Part shown: piece by piece, positions 15,650 through 23,861 of the stretch
How the letters are laid out: every line of letters begins with the position of its first letter
How positions within the stretch are numbered: position 1 is the first letter of the stretch
DNA from: Streptomyces sp. NBC_00536
Lineage (GTDB): Bacteria > Actinomycetota > Actinomycetes > Streptomycetales > Streptomycetaceae
NCBI RefSeq assembly: GCF_036346295.1
Contig: NZ_CP107819.1
Span: 3,596,001-3,660,000 of the forward strand
Direction of reading: 5' to 3'
DNA length: 64,000 bases
Translations under genes and position numbers: made by a program
Notes under the pieces: model-generated
What the model was told of the DNA's origin: nothing
What the model saw: the letters and a program-made list of their open reading frames with translations, nothing else
Databases searched by the model: none

Positions 15650-16129
15650 CTACTCATGCACAGAGTGCCCGGATGGCGACGGCGTCGAGACCGAAGGCGC
15701 GTCGCATGCCGTCTCGTCTCGCTGGGTGGTCACGGTCGTCCCAGGTCCCAAGGGCGTCTTGAGGGTGAAGGACCAGCACTGGTACTTCGTCTTTGGGCCC
15801 GGGAACAACCGGGCGACGCGGATCTCGTGATCAGTGCGCCGAATGCTCCATGGCTGCGGTGAGATGGCTTTGAGCTCCTCATCCGTCAGAGCCCCATCCT
15901 GCGCCCCGCGTTGGATTGCCTGACTGGTCAACCTGGTATCTGTCTCGAGTTGCCATTGCATGCGCGTGGCAGCGACATTGGGGAGGGATACTTCCAGCCA
16001 CCAGATCAGGATTCCGACCACGGCCAACGCAAGAACCGCCAGCAGCAGCAGGACGGCGCCCCCCGCCCGCATCGCCGTGCGGCGTGCGGACGGGGGGCGC
16101 CGAGAGCCAGGTGCGTCTAAGGGAGTCAC
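15650..16129 (-). CDS. Small single-pass membrane protein of unknown function
   Basis: A 159-aa product from GTG 16129. Residues 1-20 are basic (RRPPSARRTAMRAG), and residues about 22-45 form one membrane helix (AVLLLLAVLALAVVGILIWW). The remainder is extracytoplasmic, with two cysteines (YQCWSF, ETACD) that could form a disulfide. It begins 22 bp after the large secreted protein gene on the same strand, so the two likely share a transcript. The family is not recognised. It could be an accessory or anchoring factor for the secreted hydrolase; this is inference. Confidence 0.6.
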   Translation of the reverse strand: MTPLDAPGSRRPPSARRTAMRAGGAVLLLLAVLALAVVGILIWWLEVSLPNVAATRMQWQLETDTRLTSQAIQRGAQDGALTDEELKAISPQPWSIRRTDHEIRVARLFPGPKTKYQCWSFTLKTPLGPGTTVTTQRDETACDAPSVSTPSPSGHSVHE

Positions 16130-16151
16130 GTAGACGAGCCTGCCCTGCGCA

Positions 16152-19100
16152 TCACGAGCCTGTATAGCCGATCTCCTGGAGCCGCTTGGCCATGACGGCC
16201 GCGTATCCGGTGGTTCCGGCCGATTTGGGGTGGAACGATTCCCGGCTCATGCAGGCGTCGACGGGTATCCCCGCGTAGAGGCAGCCGCCAGCCTGGGTGA
16301 CGGGATCCTTCTGGTGGAAGTCGCCGTCCCCGTTGGGTCCGACGACGATCTTGTTGATCCACTCGGGGTCGTCGCAGCCGCCGTGCCCGGTGAACGCCTG
16401 TACCGGGTTGGCGTAGGCGATGTTCCACCCGGTGGTGGCTTTCTGGTTGACGAGGTCGTTCTGCTTGCCGTCGAGGTAGTTGACCAGTTCGGCGATGGCC
16501 CGGGCCTCGGGCAGGTAGAAGTAGAGCGACCCGGAGCACTTCACCGTCTTGCTGAGCAATTCGGGGTAACCCATGAGTACGATCTTCGCCCCGGGGGCCT
16601 TGCTCCTGATGTCCTGCAGTGTCTCCTCCAGATGCACGATCATGGTGTCGGCGATGCCTTTGTAATACGGCAAGAAATTCGGGTCGTCGTTGCAGTCCTT
16701 CCCCGGGCTCGAGCAGTCCAGCATGGCGTTCGCGAACCCGCCGCCGTCGTTCCCTCCGAGCGTCAGCATGACCAGGGTCGTATCACTCGACAGCACACCT
16801 GAGTCAACTTGGTTGATCTCTCGGAACTGTCCCTCTTCGAACTTCTGGGTTCCCGGTTTGTAGTTTCCGCTCCTGACGTTGTCGGTCATTGCTCCGGAGC
16901 AGGCTACGAATCCGAGTTCCGCGGAGGGGCTGAAGGTGTCCGCCTGGGTGCCGAGGGGGGCGGACTGGCCGGGGAGGGTGAGTTTGCGGGCCCAGGCGTC
17001 GTTGCTGCGGCGGCATGCGTCCCAGTTGGGCTTGCCGTGGTTGGCATCCGATTCAGGGGAGTACGCGCCGGCGCCCTCGCCGGAGGTGTAGGAGTCGCCG
17101 AGTACCGCGACCATGTGCTGGGGTTTCGCCGCGAGCGGCTGGAAGGCGATGGCGTCCCAGGCGATGTCCTGGTCCGCGGTGCCGTCCGCGGTCTGGTTGT
17201 CGAGGCTCACCTTCGGGGTGCCTTTGAAGCGGTACGTGCCGAGTGACACCCAGCGGTTGGATCGGTAGTTCTGGTTGATGTAGCGGTCTCTGGGGGCCGT
17301 GCCGTCGCCGAGGTCGACGCGGTACCGGGCCTGGTGTGTCTCGGCTCCGCTGTCGGGCAGGTGGACCAGGACCCGTGCCCACTGGTCGAGGGGCGTGTTG
17401 AGCGTCCAGGTGCCCGTGATTCTCATCTGGTCGATTCGGCTGGCACTGGCGCGGGTGTGCGTGAACCAGAAGTGAGAGCCGAGACCGCCGCCGACTTGGT
17501 GGAGGTCCTCCTTGCCTTCATAGGTGACGGACGCCCCGGAGGTGGGAGCGAAGTCCAAAGAGAGGGAACCGGAGTTCGTCCAGGGCTTCGCGCAGTCGCT
17601 GCGCAGGGTGGAGACGGACGCGTCCACGTCGTCGACGATCAGCGCTCCTGCGGGCAGGCCGCTCGTGGCGCAGTTGGGCTTGCCGCTATTGCCCCGTCCG
17701 AGTTCGGCACGAAGCGTTTTGTAGGTGAGGGCCTCGTGGCCGCAGGCGGCCACGCAGTCCTTCCAGGTGGCGTCCGAGTGGAACCAGAACTGCTTGTAGC
17801 ATTCCTCGTTCGTGCAGACGGTGGGTGTGCCGGGCGTGCAGTTGTTGCTGCTGTTGCAGAAGGTCGACAGGGGCGGCTTGATGGCCGCGGTACGGGAGGC
17901 GATGTCTCCCCACCAGGCGGCCGAGTAGCCGTGCGTATTGCTGTTGTTCTGTTCTCCGGCGTCGCTGTAGGCGCGGCCCGTGTCGATCGGGTACGCCGCC
18001 CAGCCCATGACCTTCTCGGGGTAGGGCCAGTTCTGTGGCTTGGCCGCGTCCGCGTAGTGGTTGTTGTCGAGGAAGGCGTTCCGGTCGGCCGGGTACTTGG
18101 GATTGGCCGGGTTGTTCAGCCATCCCAGACCCCAGCGGCCCAGAAAGTCTCCGGTGTTGAAGCCGAGGTTGTAGTTCCACACCGCGGCGAACCAGTTCTC
18201 GACGGCCTTGGGATCGTCATTGTTGAGCTTGATGGTCTGACCGGGGGTGTGCAGCTCGTTCCACTTGTCGGACAGGGTCTTGGCCGCGATCGCGATGTTG
18301 TAGGCGTAGTCCAGTGCGATGGCCCGCTGCTGCCCGGCGGGAAGCGCGTCCGGTTTGCCGTCCTGCCTCCGGCCGGGGACGCTCATGCCGTCGGTCTGCT
18401 GGCCGATGCCGTAACCGCAGTCGGCCTTCTCCCAGTTGACGCTCCAGATCTTGTCCGGGTCGTAGCCGGGAGTGCCGGGGTACACGTTCGTGCCGTAAAA
18501 GTTGCCGACGAGCGGGTTCCCGGTCTGGCCGGGCATCGCGTGGTACGACGCCTGCGAGAGGTTGGACTCCTGTGCCAGGACGCCGAGCAGCACCTGGGCG
18601 GGGATCCGGGATCCCGCCGGCGCACCCTTCAGTGCGGGCAGCGGGAACGTCTGGGACGGTGGACTCAGCGCGCCGAGGCCCGCCTGGGAACGATAGCCCG
18701 ACGTCGGAACCCAGCTGCTTCCCAGCTCCCCGCGGATGGCCATGTCCGCGGCCCATTCCACCTGGTTCGGCGTGGGCTGCAGAGCCTGCTGGGCGGCGTC
18801 GTTACGGGGTATGGAGCAGGTCCGCTCGGGGTCGTACGGCGTGGACCCCGATCCGGCCGCGGCCAGTCCCGCCTCGGAGGGCTTCACCTTCTCCGCTCCC
18901 GCGACCGCCGCCAGAGCGGGCGAGGGCTGCTCCGTGCCGCTGCCGGGGGCGGCGGGGACGGTGAACGCCAGCTTCTTCTGGCTGCTCGCTGTGTGGGCCT
19001 CGATCCGGTACGGGGCGCTCTCCCCGTCCGCGTACGGCGTCAGCGGCTTGGAGACGTGCGTGCGCAGACCTGCGGAGACCGCCGTGTCCACCACCAGGCG

Positions 19101-20120
19101 GCCGTGCGAGGAGACAGTGCTACCGGGCTCCGCGTTCAACCGCTGAACGGTCTTGGGCAGTACAGGCTTGCCCTTCGGCGCCCCCGTCAGATACAGGCGC
19201 CCTTCCGTACCTGCGGTCAGGCCCACCGTGCCAAGTGCACCGCTGGCGAGTTCGGTCACCTTGGCGGAAGCCACCCTTTTGACACTGACCTGCTCGTCAT
19301 GGCGTTCGAGGAAGACCATTCCGCCGTCGGCGTCCGGGTGCAGGTGGAAGGCGGGCCCGGACGTCTTGGTCAGCAGCTCGCTGCGCCCGTCGGGCAGGAC
19401 GCGGCTGAGCTGATTGCCAACGGCGGCGATGATGCCGTCCTTGCCGGGCACGGCCGATGTCGCCTGCCCAGCGACCGTGACCTCTGAGGTGATTTTCCCC
19501 GCCGCGGCATCCAGGCTCAGAAGCCGGGTCTTGCCCGTCTCCTGATCGGCGGCCTGGGTGAGCACGGCGATCTCCCCCGTCCCACAGCCCGGGTTGAAGT
19601 ACGCGAGGGAGACCTGCCGGTTCAGCTTGGTCACCTTGCGCGTCTCGAGGTCCACCACTGCGGCGAAGGCACCCCGGTCGAACAGCATCGGCTTGTTGGT
19701 GAACGACCGGGGAGCATAGGCGACCACCGCCCGCTTGCCCGAGCCGGTGACACAGACATTGCCTATCCAGGCGTCACTCTCGAAGCCGTCCTCCCGCAGT
19801 GCGGCGACCTCCTGCCACTGGTAGGCCTTGGAACTGTCCGCCGCGAGCACGTGAAGCCCTTCGGCGTCACCGACCACAGCCACCGCCCGGTCGCCCGAGG
19901 TACGCCAGTCCTTCGGCAGCACAGTGTCCGGCTGCTCCACCTTCGACGGGTCGTCCCCGCCGGGTAACGACCTACTGGAGGAACCAGACTCCGTCGCGTT
20001 CACCGCTGTGCCGGCCTGTTCCGCGCCGGGTTGTGCCCACGCTGACGTGGTGGGGAGCAACCCCACCGCCAACACCGCCACCGCACTGGCGGCGACCCAC
20101 CCCTGTTTACCTCTTCGCAT
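16152..20120 (-). CDS. Very large secreted composite protein: propeller-like region, lytic-transglycosylase-like domain, golvesin-like domain and SGNH hydrolase
   Basis: 1,322 aa from ATG 20120, chosen because MRRGKQGWVAASAVAVLAVG is a clean signal peptide; the frame opens to 20207. Residues about 80-420 look like a seven-blade beta-propeller. Residues about 460-720 resemble a lytic transglycosylase/muramidase with E518 in GVLAQESNLSQ and a GYGIGQQTDG loop. Residues about 850-990 resemble golvesin/xly C-terminal-like beta domains (RYRVDLGDGTAPRDRYINQN). Residues about 1000-1322 are an SGNH hydrolase with S1010 in GDSYTSGEG, block III GGNDGGGF and H1297 in SFHPKS. It likely acts on cell-wall or glycan material outside the cell. 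The linked small membrane gene follows it. Confidence 0.78.
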   Translation of the reverse strand: MRRGKQGWVAASAVAVLAVGLLPTTSAWAQPGAEQAGTAVNATESGSSSRSLPGGDDPSKVEQPDTVLPKDWRTSGDRAVAVVGDAEGLHVLAADSSKAYQWQEVAALREDGFESDAWIGNVCVTGSGKRAVVAYAPRSFTNKPMLFDRGAFAAVVDLETRKVTKLNRQVSLAYFNPGCGTGEIAVLTQAADQETGKTRLLSLDAAAGKITSEVTVAGQATSAVPGKDGIIAAVGNQLSRVLPDGRSELLTKTSGPAFHLHPDADGGMVFLERHDEQVSVKRVASAKVTELASGALGTVGLTAGTEGRLYLTGAPKGKPVLPKTVQRLNAEPGSTVSSHGRLVVDTAVSAGLRTHVSKPLTPYADGESAPYRIEAHTASSQKKLAFTVPAAPGSGTEQPSPALAAVAGAEKVKPSEAGLAAAGSGSTPYDPERTCSIPRNDAAQQALQPTPNQVEWAADMAIRGELGSSWVPTSGYRSQAGLGALSPPSQTFPLPALKGAPAGSRIPAQVLLGVLAQESNLSQASYHAMPGQTGNPLVGNFYGTNVYPGTPGYDPDKIWSVNWEKADCGYGIGQQTDGMSVPGRRQDGKPDALPAGQQRAIALDYAYNIAIAAKTLSDKWNELHTPGQTIKLNNDDPKAVENWFAAVWNYNLGFNTGDFLGRWGLGWLNNPANPKYPADRNAFLDNNHYADAAKPQNWPYPEKVMGWAAYPIDTGRAYSDAGEQNNSNTHGYSAAWWGDIASRTAAIKPPLSTFCNSSNNCTPGTPTVCTNEECYKQFWFHSDATWKDCVAACGHEALTYKTLRAELGRGNSGKPNCATSGLPAGALIVDDVDASVSTLRSDCAKPWTNSGSLSLDFAPTSGASVTYEGKEDLHQVGGGLGSHFWFTHTRASASRIDQMRITGTWTLNTPLDQWARVLVHLPDSGAETHQARYRVDLGDGTAPRDRYINQNYRSNRWVSLGTYRFKGTPKVSLDNQTADGTADQDIAWDAIAFQPLAAKPQHMVAVLGDSYTSGEGAGAYSPESDANHGKPNWDACRRSNDAWARKLTLPGQSAPLGTQADTFSPSAELGFVACSGAMTDNVRSGNYKPGTQKFEEGQFREINQVDSGVLSSDTTLVMLTLGGNDGGGFANAMLDCSSPGKDCNDDPNFLPYYKGIADTMIVHLEETLQDIRSKAPGAKIVLMGYPELLSKTVKCSGSLYFYLPEARAIAELVNYLDGKQNDLVNQKATTGWNIAYANPVQAFTGHGGCDDPEWINKIVVGPNGDGDFHQKDPVTQAGGCLYAGIPVDACMSRESFHPKSAGTTGYAAVMAKRLQEIGYTGS

Positions 20121-20745
20121 CTGCGCTCTTCCCTTACCCCTCAACGGTCCTACCGAGAATGTGTCCGGTGCAGAAAAGACCGTTCGAACAGGGAGCGGCA
20201 ACCACATAGTTCACTCCCGTGACAACACGTGGCTGGGTCGCATCAGCTCGCGAAGGGCGCTCAGTCTCCGGCCGTCGGGCTTGACCTGGGCAACCCCGTG
20301 GTTGATCGGGTGTACCTGCAGCCAAGCCAGCAAGATCCGGCTATCCGGACTGGCCTGTTCTCCCCGGGCATCACTTTGCGGACGGTGTGCAGGGAGCGTC
20401 AGTGACCGAGTGTCCGAGTGTCCGAGTCGATAGAAGCAGCAGTGAATTTCTAGCCGACCAGTTCTGCGGTCATCGGGGATGCGGATGCACAGACCTCTAA
20501 GGCACCGAGCTGCCGATCCTCTCTCCCATCGGCCCCACCTCAGCCCCCTGAACGCGTTGGCACACATCGCGGCAGCCTCGGCCCTGGACCGGCACCGCTC
20601 TCACGGGACTGTTCGGCGGCTATCCCAGGCCCTCGCGGCCCTGGCCTCGGTCTCGGTAGTGGCCGCGTGCCTCGTCTTGGCAGCATCACCACGTCACTGA
20701 CTTCACTGCCCAGCCGAACTCCGTCCGCAGCGCTGCGAACTGCCG
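20121..20745. other. Gene-free stretch of 625 bp
   Basis: No convincing coding region is visible on either strand. A short tandem repeat of CCGAGTGT (about 20405-20427) and a pyrimidine-rich tract were noted. The first 80 bases should contain the promoter of the large secreted protein gene. The rest may be decayed DNA of the island. Confidence 0.45.
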
Positions 20746-21192
20746 TCAGCACAAGGTGATCTGCCCGTCCGGGATCCAGCCGTCCACATACCCTTCGAGG
20801 AACGCACCCAGATCCGGGATACCCAAGTGCTCGACTAGATAGGCGACTTGGAGATGTGGAAACCAACACAGGTCTGCCACACCCGGCGCCGGACGCAGGG
20901 CGGAGGCCGGACTCACGTGCGCGGTGGAGACACTGACAACCCATCGAGATGGGGGATCGGCGCCGGCGGATCGCGGGGCTTCGACCCTTCCTGTCACACG
21001 TCCGAAGCGAACCGCTGCGGACGGTGCCACGGCAGCCGCGAGCCGCCGAGCCGCCCCCGCATGCAGCTCGCCGTTACGCCGCCGCACCGCGGGCAGGGTC
21101 CAGGATCTGTTCGCACCCGCAGGGCCGGGCCGAACCAACGCCACTCGGTGCAGCGGATCGAAGCACGCGAGGAACACGTCCCGCCGCACCAT
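20746..21192 (-). CDS. NUDIX-like protein lacking a full Nudix box
   Basis: 148 aa if ATG 21192 is used; the frame opens to 21210, but the likely conserved part starts at VRRDVFLACFDP. The layout (VFLACFDPLHRVALVRPGP, NRSWTLPAV, GELHAGAARRLAAAVAP) follows a NUDIX fold with substrate strand and helix. However, the catalytic REUxEE glutamates are replaced by RRLAAA, so hydrolase activity is doubtful. The end is acidic and short (GYVDGWIPDGQITLC). It lies 75 bp downstream of a small XRE gene on the same strand. The same GCAT-n2-ATGC site occurs just before its start and before the XRE gene, suggesting shared control. Confidence 0.5.
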   Translation of the reverse strand: MVRRDVFLACFDPLHRVALVRPGPAGANRSWTLPAVRRRNGELHAGAARRLAAAVAPSAAVRFGRVTGRVEAPRSAGADPPSRWVVSVSTAHVSPASALRPAPGVADLCWFPHLQVAYLVEHLGIPDLGAFLEGYVDGWIPDGQITLC

Positions 21193-21193
21193 C

Positions 21194-21208
21194 GGTGCAT
21201 ACATGCCC
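21194..21208. promoter_or_regulatory. Candidate operator, copy 1 (GGTGCATACATGCCC)
   Basis: A 15-bp sequence containing the interrupted palindrome GCAT-AC-ATGC, directly upstream of ATG 21192. An identical 15-mer is found at 21673-21687 before the XRE gene. A candidate binding site for that regulator. Confidence 0.45.
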
Positions 21209-21285
21209 ATAGCGATGACCGTAGACCGCAGCGCGGCGCAACGCGCGCCGAGTGGGCCGGGCGGGGTCCGACCACGGGTCAGGCC

Positions 21286-21633
21286 CTACTCCGCGGGGGG
21301 AACGGGCGGCAACGCGGCGAGGCCGGGCCAGATCTGGAAGCCAAGCGCGACCTCCAGACGCGCCAGGGTTCCCGCATCGGGCAGCACTTTGCCGCTCAGG
21401 ACGCGGCTGATCGTCGTGTGATTGATTCCAGTGGCCTCTGCCAGCGTTCGCAGGCTCTGCCCACTGGCGGCAACAGCGCGCTCGAGGTTGCGGGCCAAGG
21501 CCTGCGCGTAGTGGGCACTGACGGGGGCGTCGGGCGAGAGAGCGGCGTGCGGCCAGGTGCCGTCGGCGATATACGTGTGCGGCACCTTGTCGTTACTGCT
21601 CCGGGGCATGCCGGGATCATCCCATGCACCCAT
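21286..21633 (-). CDS. Small XRE-family helix-turn-helix regulator
   Basis: 115 aa. ATG 21633 has GGGAGGGGAG close upstream. Residues about 50-105 form the XRE DNA-binding domain (RNLERAVAASGQSLRTLAEA followed by TGINHTTISRVLSGKVLPDA). The N-terminal 45 residues are polar and unassigned; there is no effector domain. It is the first gene of a probable two-gene unit with the NUDIX-like gene. A 15-bp sequence with a GCAT-n2-ATGC core sits 40-54 bp upstream and again before the second gene, so autoregulation is likely. Confidence 0.82.
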   Translation of the reverse strand: MGAWDDPGMPRSSNDKVPHTYIADGTWPHAALSPDAPVSAHYAQALARNLERAVAASGQSLRTLAEATGINHTTISRVLSGKVLPDAGTLARLEVALGFQIWPGLAALPPVPPAE

Positions 21634-22075
21634 CCACGCTCCCCTCCCTGTTCGATGGAATGGATCAAAAATGGTGCATACATGCCCCGATGTCAGCTTC
21701 TCACCCTCAGCATCTCGAAACGCTGCGACGCGCAGGGCGAGCGATGCTCATCACCGCCCGACAGCGCACCAGCTCCGGCGGGGCGCCACCCTCTCCCTTT
21801 CACTCCCGTGCGCCCCCACTGCGCACGTGCTTGCCGCACTGACTCTGGGTAGCTGAGGACTCAGAAAGAATGCGCAGGCCAGGAAAGGGGCGACTTTGTG
21901 AAACATCACATTCCAGCGAAGCCCAGGCCACAACTTCCAGCACTCGTTCGATTTCTTTCCGCACGTCCAACTGCAGCTTCGCGTGAGGGAATTACAGAGA
22001 TGCCCTACCGGGGCGATGGGGCAGTCGATACGCTCAATGGAAATCCCGGTCAAGGGAATTGCGGGGAGGTGTTTC
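21634..22075. other. 440-bp divergent intergenic region
   Basis: It contains the second GCAT-n2-ATGC site (entered separately) and, from about 21890, DNA noticeably richer in A/T than its surroundings that leads into a plus-strand gene with a strong ribosome site at 22063-22068. No coding region is apparent. Confidence 0.45.
21673..21687. promoter_or_regulatory. Candidate operator, copy 2 (GGTGCATACATGCCC)
   Basis: Exact 15-base copy of the site at 21194-21208, in the same orientation, 40-54 bp upstream of the XRE gene start. The position fits a repressor site overlapping the core promoter. Confidence 0.45.
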
Positions 22076-22552
22076 ATGCGTACACGTCGGGCACAGGGTG
22101 TCCTTGACCAGCTGAGGCGTCTGGCCGTTGACGACGAAGCCCGGCTCGCGGTAGTGAAGGACCGCCTCGCACGGGCTGAGCGTGAGCTGGCGTCCGCCCG
22201 CTCGGACTTCGAGTCCGCGCACGCCCGCGCCGCGATCTCACAGCGGGTGGCGCTGGCGGCTGAAGAGCTGTTGCCGCACGCGACACAGCGGCAAGCCGGT
22301 GATCGCGACCCCGGCCCGACCGGCCCCGAGGGTGGGAAGCGAACCCTTGGGGACGAACTAATCGCCCTCGCTGGCAGCAGGCGCCGCCTCACCCGCAGGG
22401 AGATCGTCGAACACCTTGTCCGCACACGCCCGGACATCGCGAGGACCGGAATCGGGCCGGAACTCACCCGCCTGGTGAAGGCGGGCATGCTGGCCCGGCT
22501 CGACCGCGGCGTCTACGAGATTCCCTCCAGCACCCGAGGAGATGATGCGTAG
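22076..22552 (+). CDS. Coiled-coil protein with a C-terminal winged-helix domain
   Basis: 158 aa from ATG 22076, which follows GGGGAGG with six-base spacing; the frame opens to 21983 without family-like sequence. Residues 1-65 form a charged coiled coil (LAVVKDRLARAERELASARS). Residues about 95-158 form a winged helix (LIALAGSRRRLTRREIVEHL then GPELTRLVKAGMLARLDRGV). It carries no catalytic motif. Such proteins usually act as DNA-binding accessory or regulatory factors. A second winged-helix gene follows on the same strand. Confidence 0.65.
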   Translation: MRTRRAQGVLDQLRRLAVDDEARLAVVKDRLARAERELASARSDFESAHARAAISQRVALAAEELLPHATQRQAGDRDPGPTGPEGGKRTLGDELIALAGSRRRLTRREIVEHLVRTRPDIARTGIGPELTRLVKAGMLARLDRGVYEIPSSTRGDDA

Positions 22553-22588
22553 AGGACATTTTAAGCACATAGGCGTTTATACGCGCGA

Positions 22589-22622
22589 GTGCCGCCGAGG
22601 CGTCGGAACCAATCGGCGGCAC
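22589..22622. repeat. Inverted repeat between two winged-helix genes
   Basis: GTGCCGCC and GGCGGCAC form a perfect 8-bp stem with an 18-base loop in an otherwise A/T-richer spacer. It could be a weak terminator of the first gene or an operator for either winged-helix protein. Confidence 0.35.
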
Positions 22623-22733
22623 ATGGACACGCGTTCTTTTGGGCTCACGTATCACGGCCATTCTAAAGGCCAACTCCAGACGATGCGAGAGCTCTGCGAG
22701 AATTCGGCCCCGAGCGGCCGAGATTGGGCTCCC

Positions 22734-23498
22734 ATGTCTATGTTTTCCCACGCCGATTCCAGTACGAGCTGGCCACCTCCCAGCGCACCGGCGGATGCCA
22801 CGCGACCCGGCCACGACGGCAGGGCGCGATCACCCCACCGCGCCCTGCCCACCGTCCGGATGAGTCCCGCCCAGCAGATCCGGCTTGTCGTCGCCCTCGC
22901 GGGACTCGGGGCTGAAGGCAAAGAGGTCACCCGCGCGGCCGTGGCGGCACGCATCGGGAAGAGTCCGGACACGGTGAGCGAGAGCATGGCGTTCCTGGGC
23001 GAAGTCGGGCTGACCGAGCCGGGGCGCGGCAGGTACGCGCTTACCGATCAGGGGCGCGCGTTCGCCGAGGCGTGGCCGCGGGATTCCACCCAGGCCCGGC
23101 TCGTGCTCCGCCCGCTCATGCAGGCCCACTGGTCCGCCGCCGCTGCGGCCAAGTGCCTGGCCGACGGAACACTGCCCCAAGAAGAGCTGGCGCGCCTCTT
23201 GCGCACCGGGTTGAGCCGCCATGCCATGCGGGGCGTGTACCTCGTGGAGTGGCTAGTCATCGGCTTGACCGTCGAGCGTGACGACCGCCTGCACATCCAC
23301 CTTCCCGGTCAGGCCCAGCAACCCGGCTCAGCCGGCCCAGCCCAGGCGAAACCCAGGACGGAAAGGGAAGAGCCCGACCCCGCGTTCCTGCTCGGTCTGA
23401 CCCTCCGTGAGATCCAGGAACTGCCCGACGCGCGATACGTCGCCTTCCTCGAAGGTGTGCTGCAGACCCTACGCGGCGCCCTCGCTCCCGTCGCCTGA
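22734..23498 (+). CDS. Winged-helix DNA-binding protein of unknown role
   Basis: 254 aa if ATG 22734 is used; the frame opens to 22542, but typical host codon bias begins only near 22745. Residues about 45-120 form an ArsR/MarR-like winged helix (QQIRLVVALAGLGAEGKEVT...VAARIGKSPDTVSESMAFLG then RYALTDQGRAFAEAW). The middle is helical (RLVLRPLMQAHWSAAAAAKC), and the end is a proline-rich linker plus a short helical domain (ARYVAFLEGVLQTLRGALAP). No ribosome site is obvious, so the start is uncertain. It ends just before a strong terminator. Confidence 0.6.
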   Translation: MSMFSHADSSTSWPPPSAPADATRPGHDGRARSPHRALPTVRMSPAQQIRLVVALAGLGAEGKEVTRAAVAARIGKSPDTVSESMAFLGEVGLTEPGRGRYALTDQGRAFAEAWPRDSTQARLVLRPLMQAHWSAAAAAKCLADGTLPQEELARLLRTGLSRHAMRGVYLVEWLVIGLTVERDDRLHIHLPGQAQQPGSAGPAQAKPRTEREEPDPAFLLGLTLREIQELPDARYVAFLEGVLQTLRGALAPVA

Positions 23499-23503
23499 GT
23501 GAA

Positions 23504-23534
23504 GCGCCGGACCGGCATGAGGCCGGCCCGGCGC
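23504..23534 (+). terminator. Rho-independent-type hairpin
   Basis: GCGCCGGACCGGC pairs with GCCGGCCCGGCGC around a five-base loop (one mismatch in 13). It starts six bases after the stop of the winged-helix gene. There is no T-run, as is common in Streptomyces terminators. Confidence 0.75.
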
Positions 23535-23539
23535 CTCCA

Positions 23540-23608
23540 GGGTGGCGGCTGGTGTCCGCGTCTGGACTCTGGACCCGCACGCGGAGGGTTCGATCCCCTC
23601 GCCATCCA
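23540..23608 (+). tRNA. tRNA-like sequence, possibly a decayed tRNA-Gln(CTG)
   Basis: Bases 23540-23546 (GGGTGGC) pair with 23601-23607 (GCCATCC) as a seven-bp acceptor stem with one G-T pair, followed by A. A perfect T arm is present: GAGGG, TTCGATC, CCCTC. In the anticodon position the loop CTCTGGA has T33 and anticodon CTG, but its stem CTGGA/CCCGC pairs poorly, and the D-arm space is only 15 bases. The total of 69 nt is short. It is either a degenerate tRNA or a tRNA-like piece carried by a mobile element; it lies 250 bp before the recombinase-like gene. Confidence 0.4.
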
Positions 23609-23861
23609 CCCATGCCGACCAGCATGGCACCCATCGACCGAGAGGAACCAGTAGGCATGCGCATCACACCAGCAAGCCCAGTCCGCTGATCACACATCAG
23701 TTCTTCGGCCGCATGGCCGTAGCACTCACTCCTGCGGCGTCCTCCTGTTGCGGACCCGCTCCCCCCTCTCCATGGTGGTGCATGTTCGCACCAACCATGT
23801 GGAGGCCGTCCCGTGTCCGACACCCCAGCCGCATTCCATCTTGCTGTTTTGGCCGCACTCC

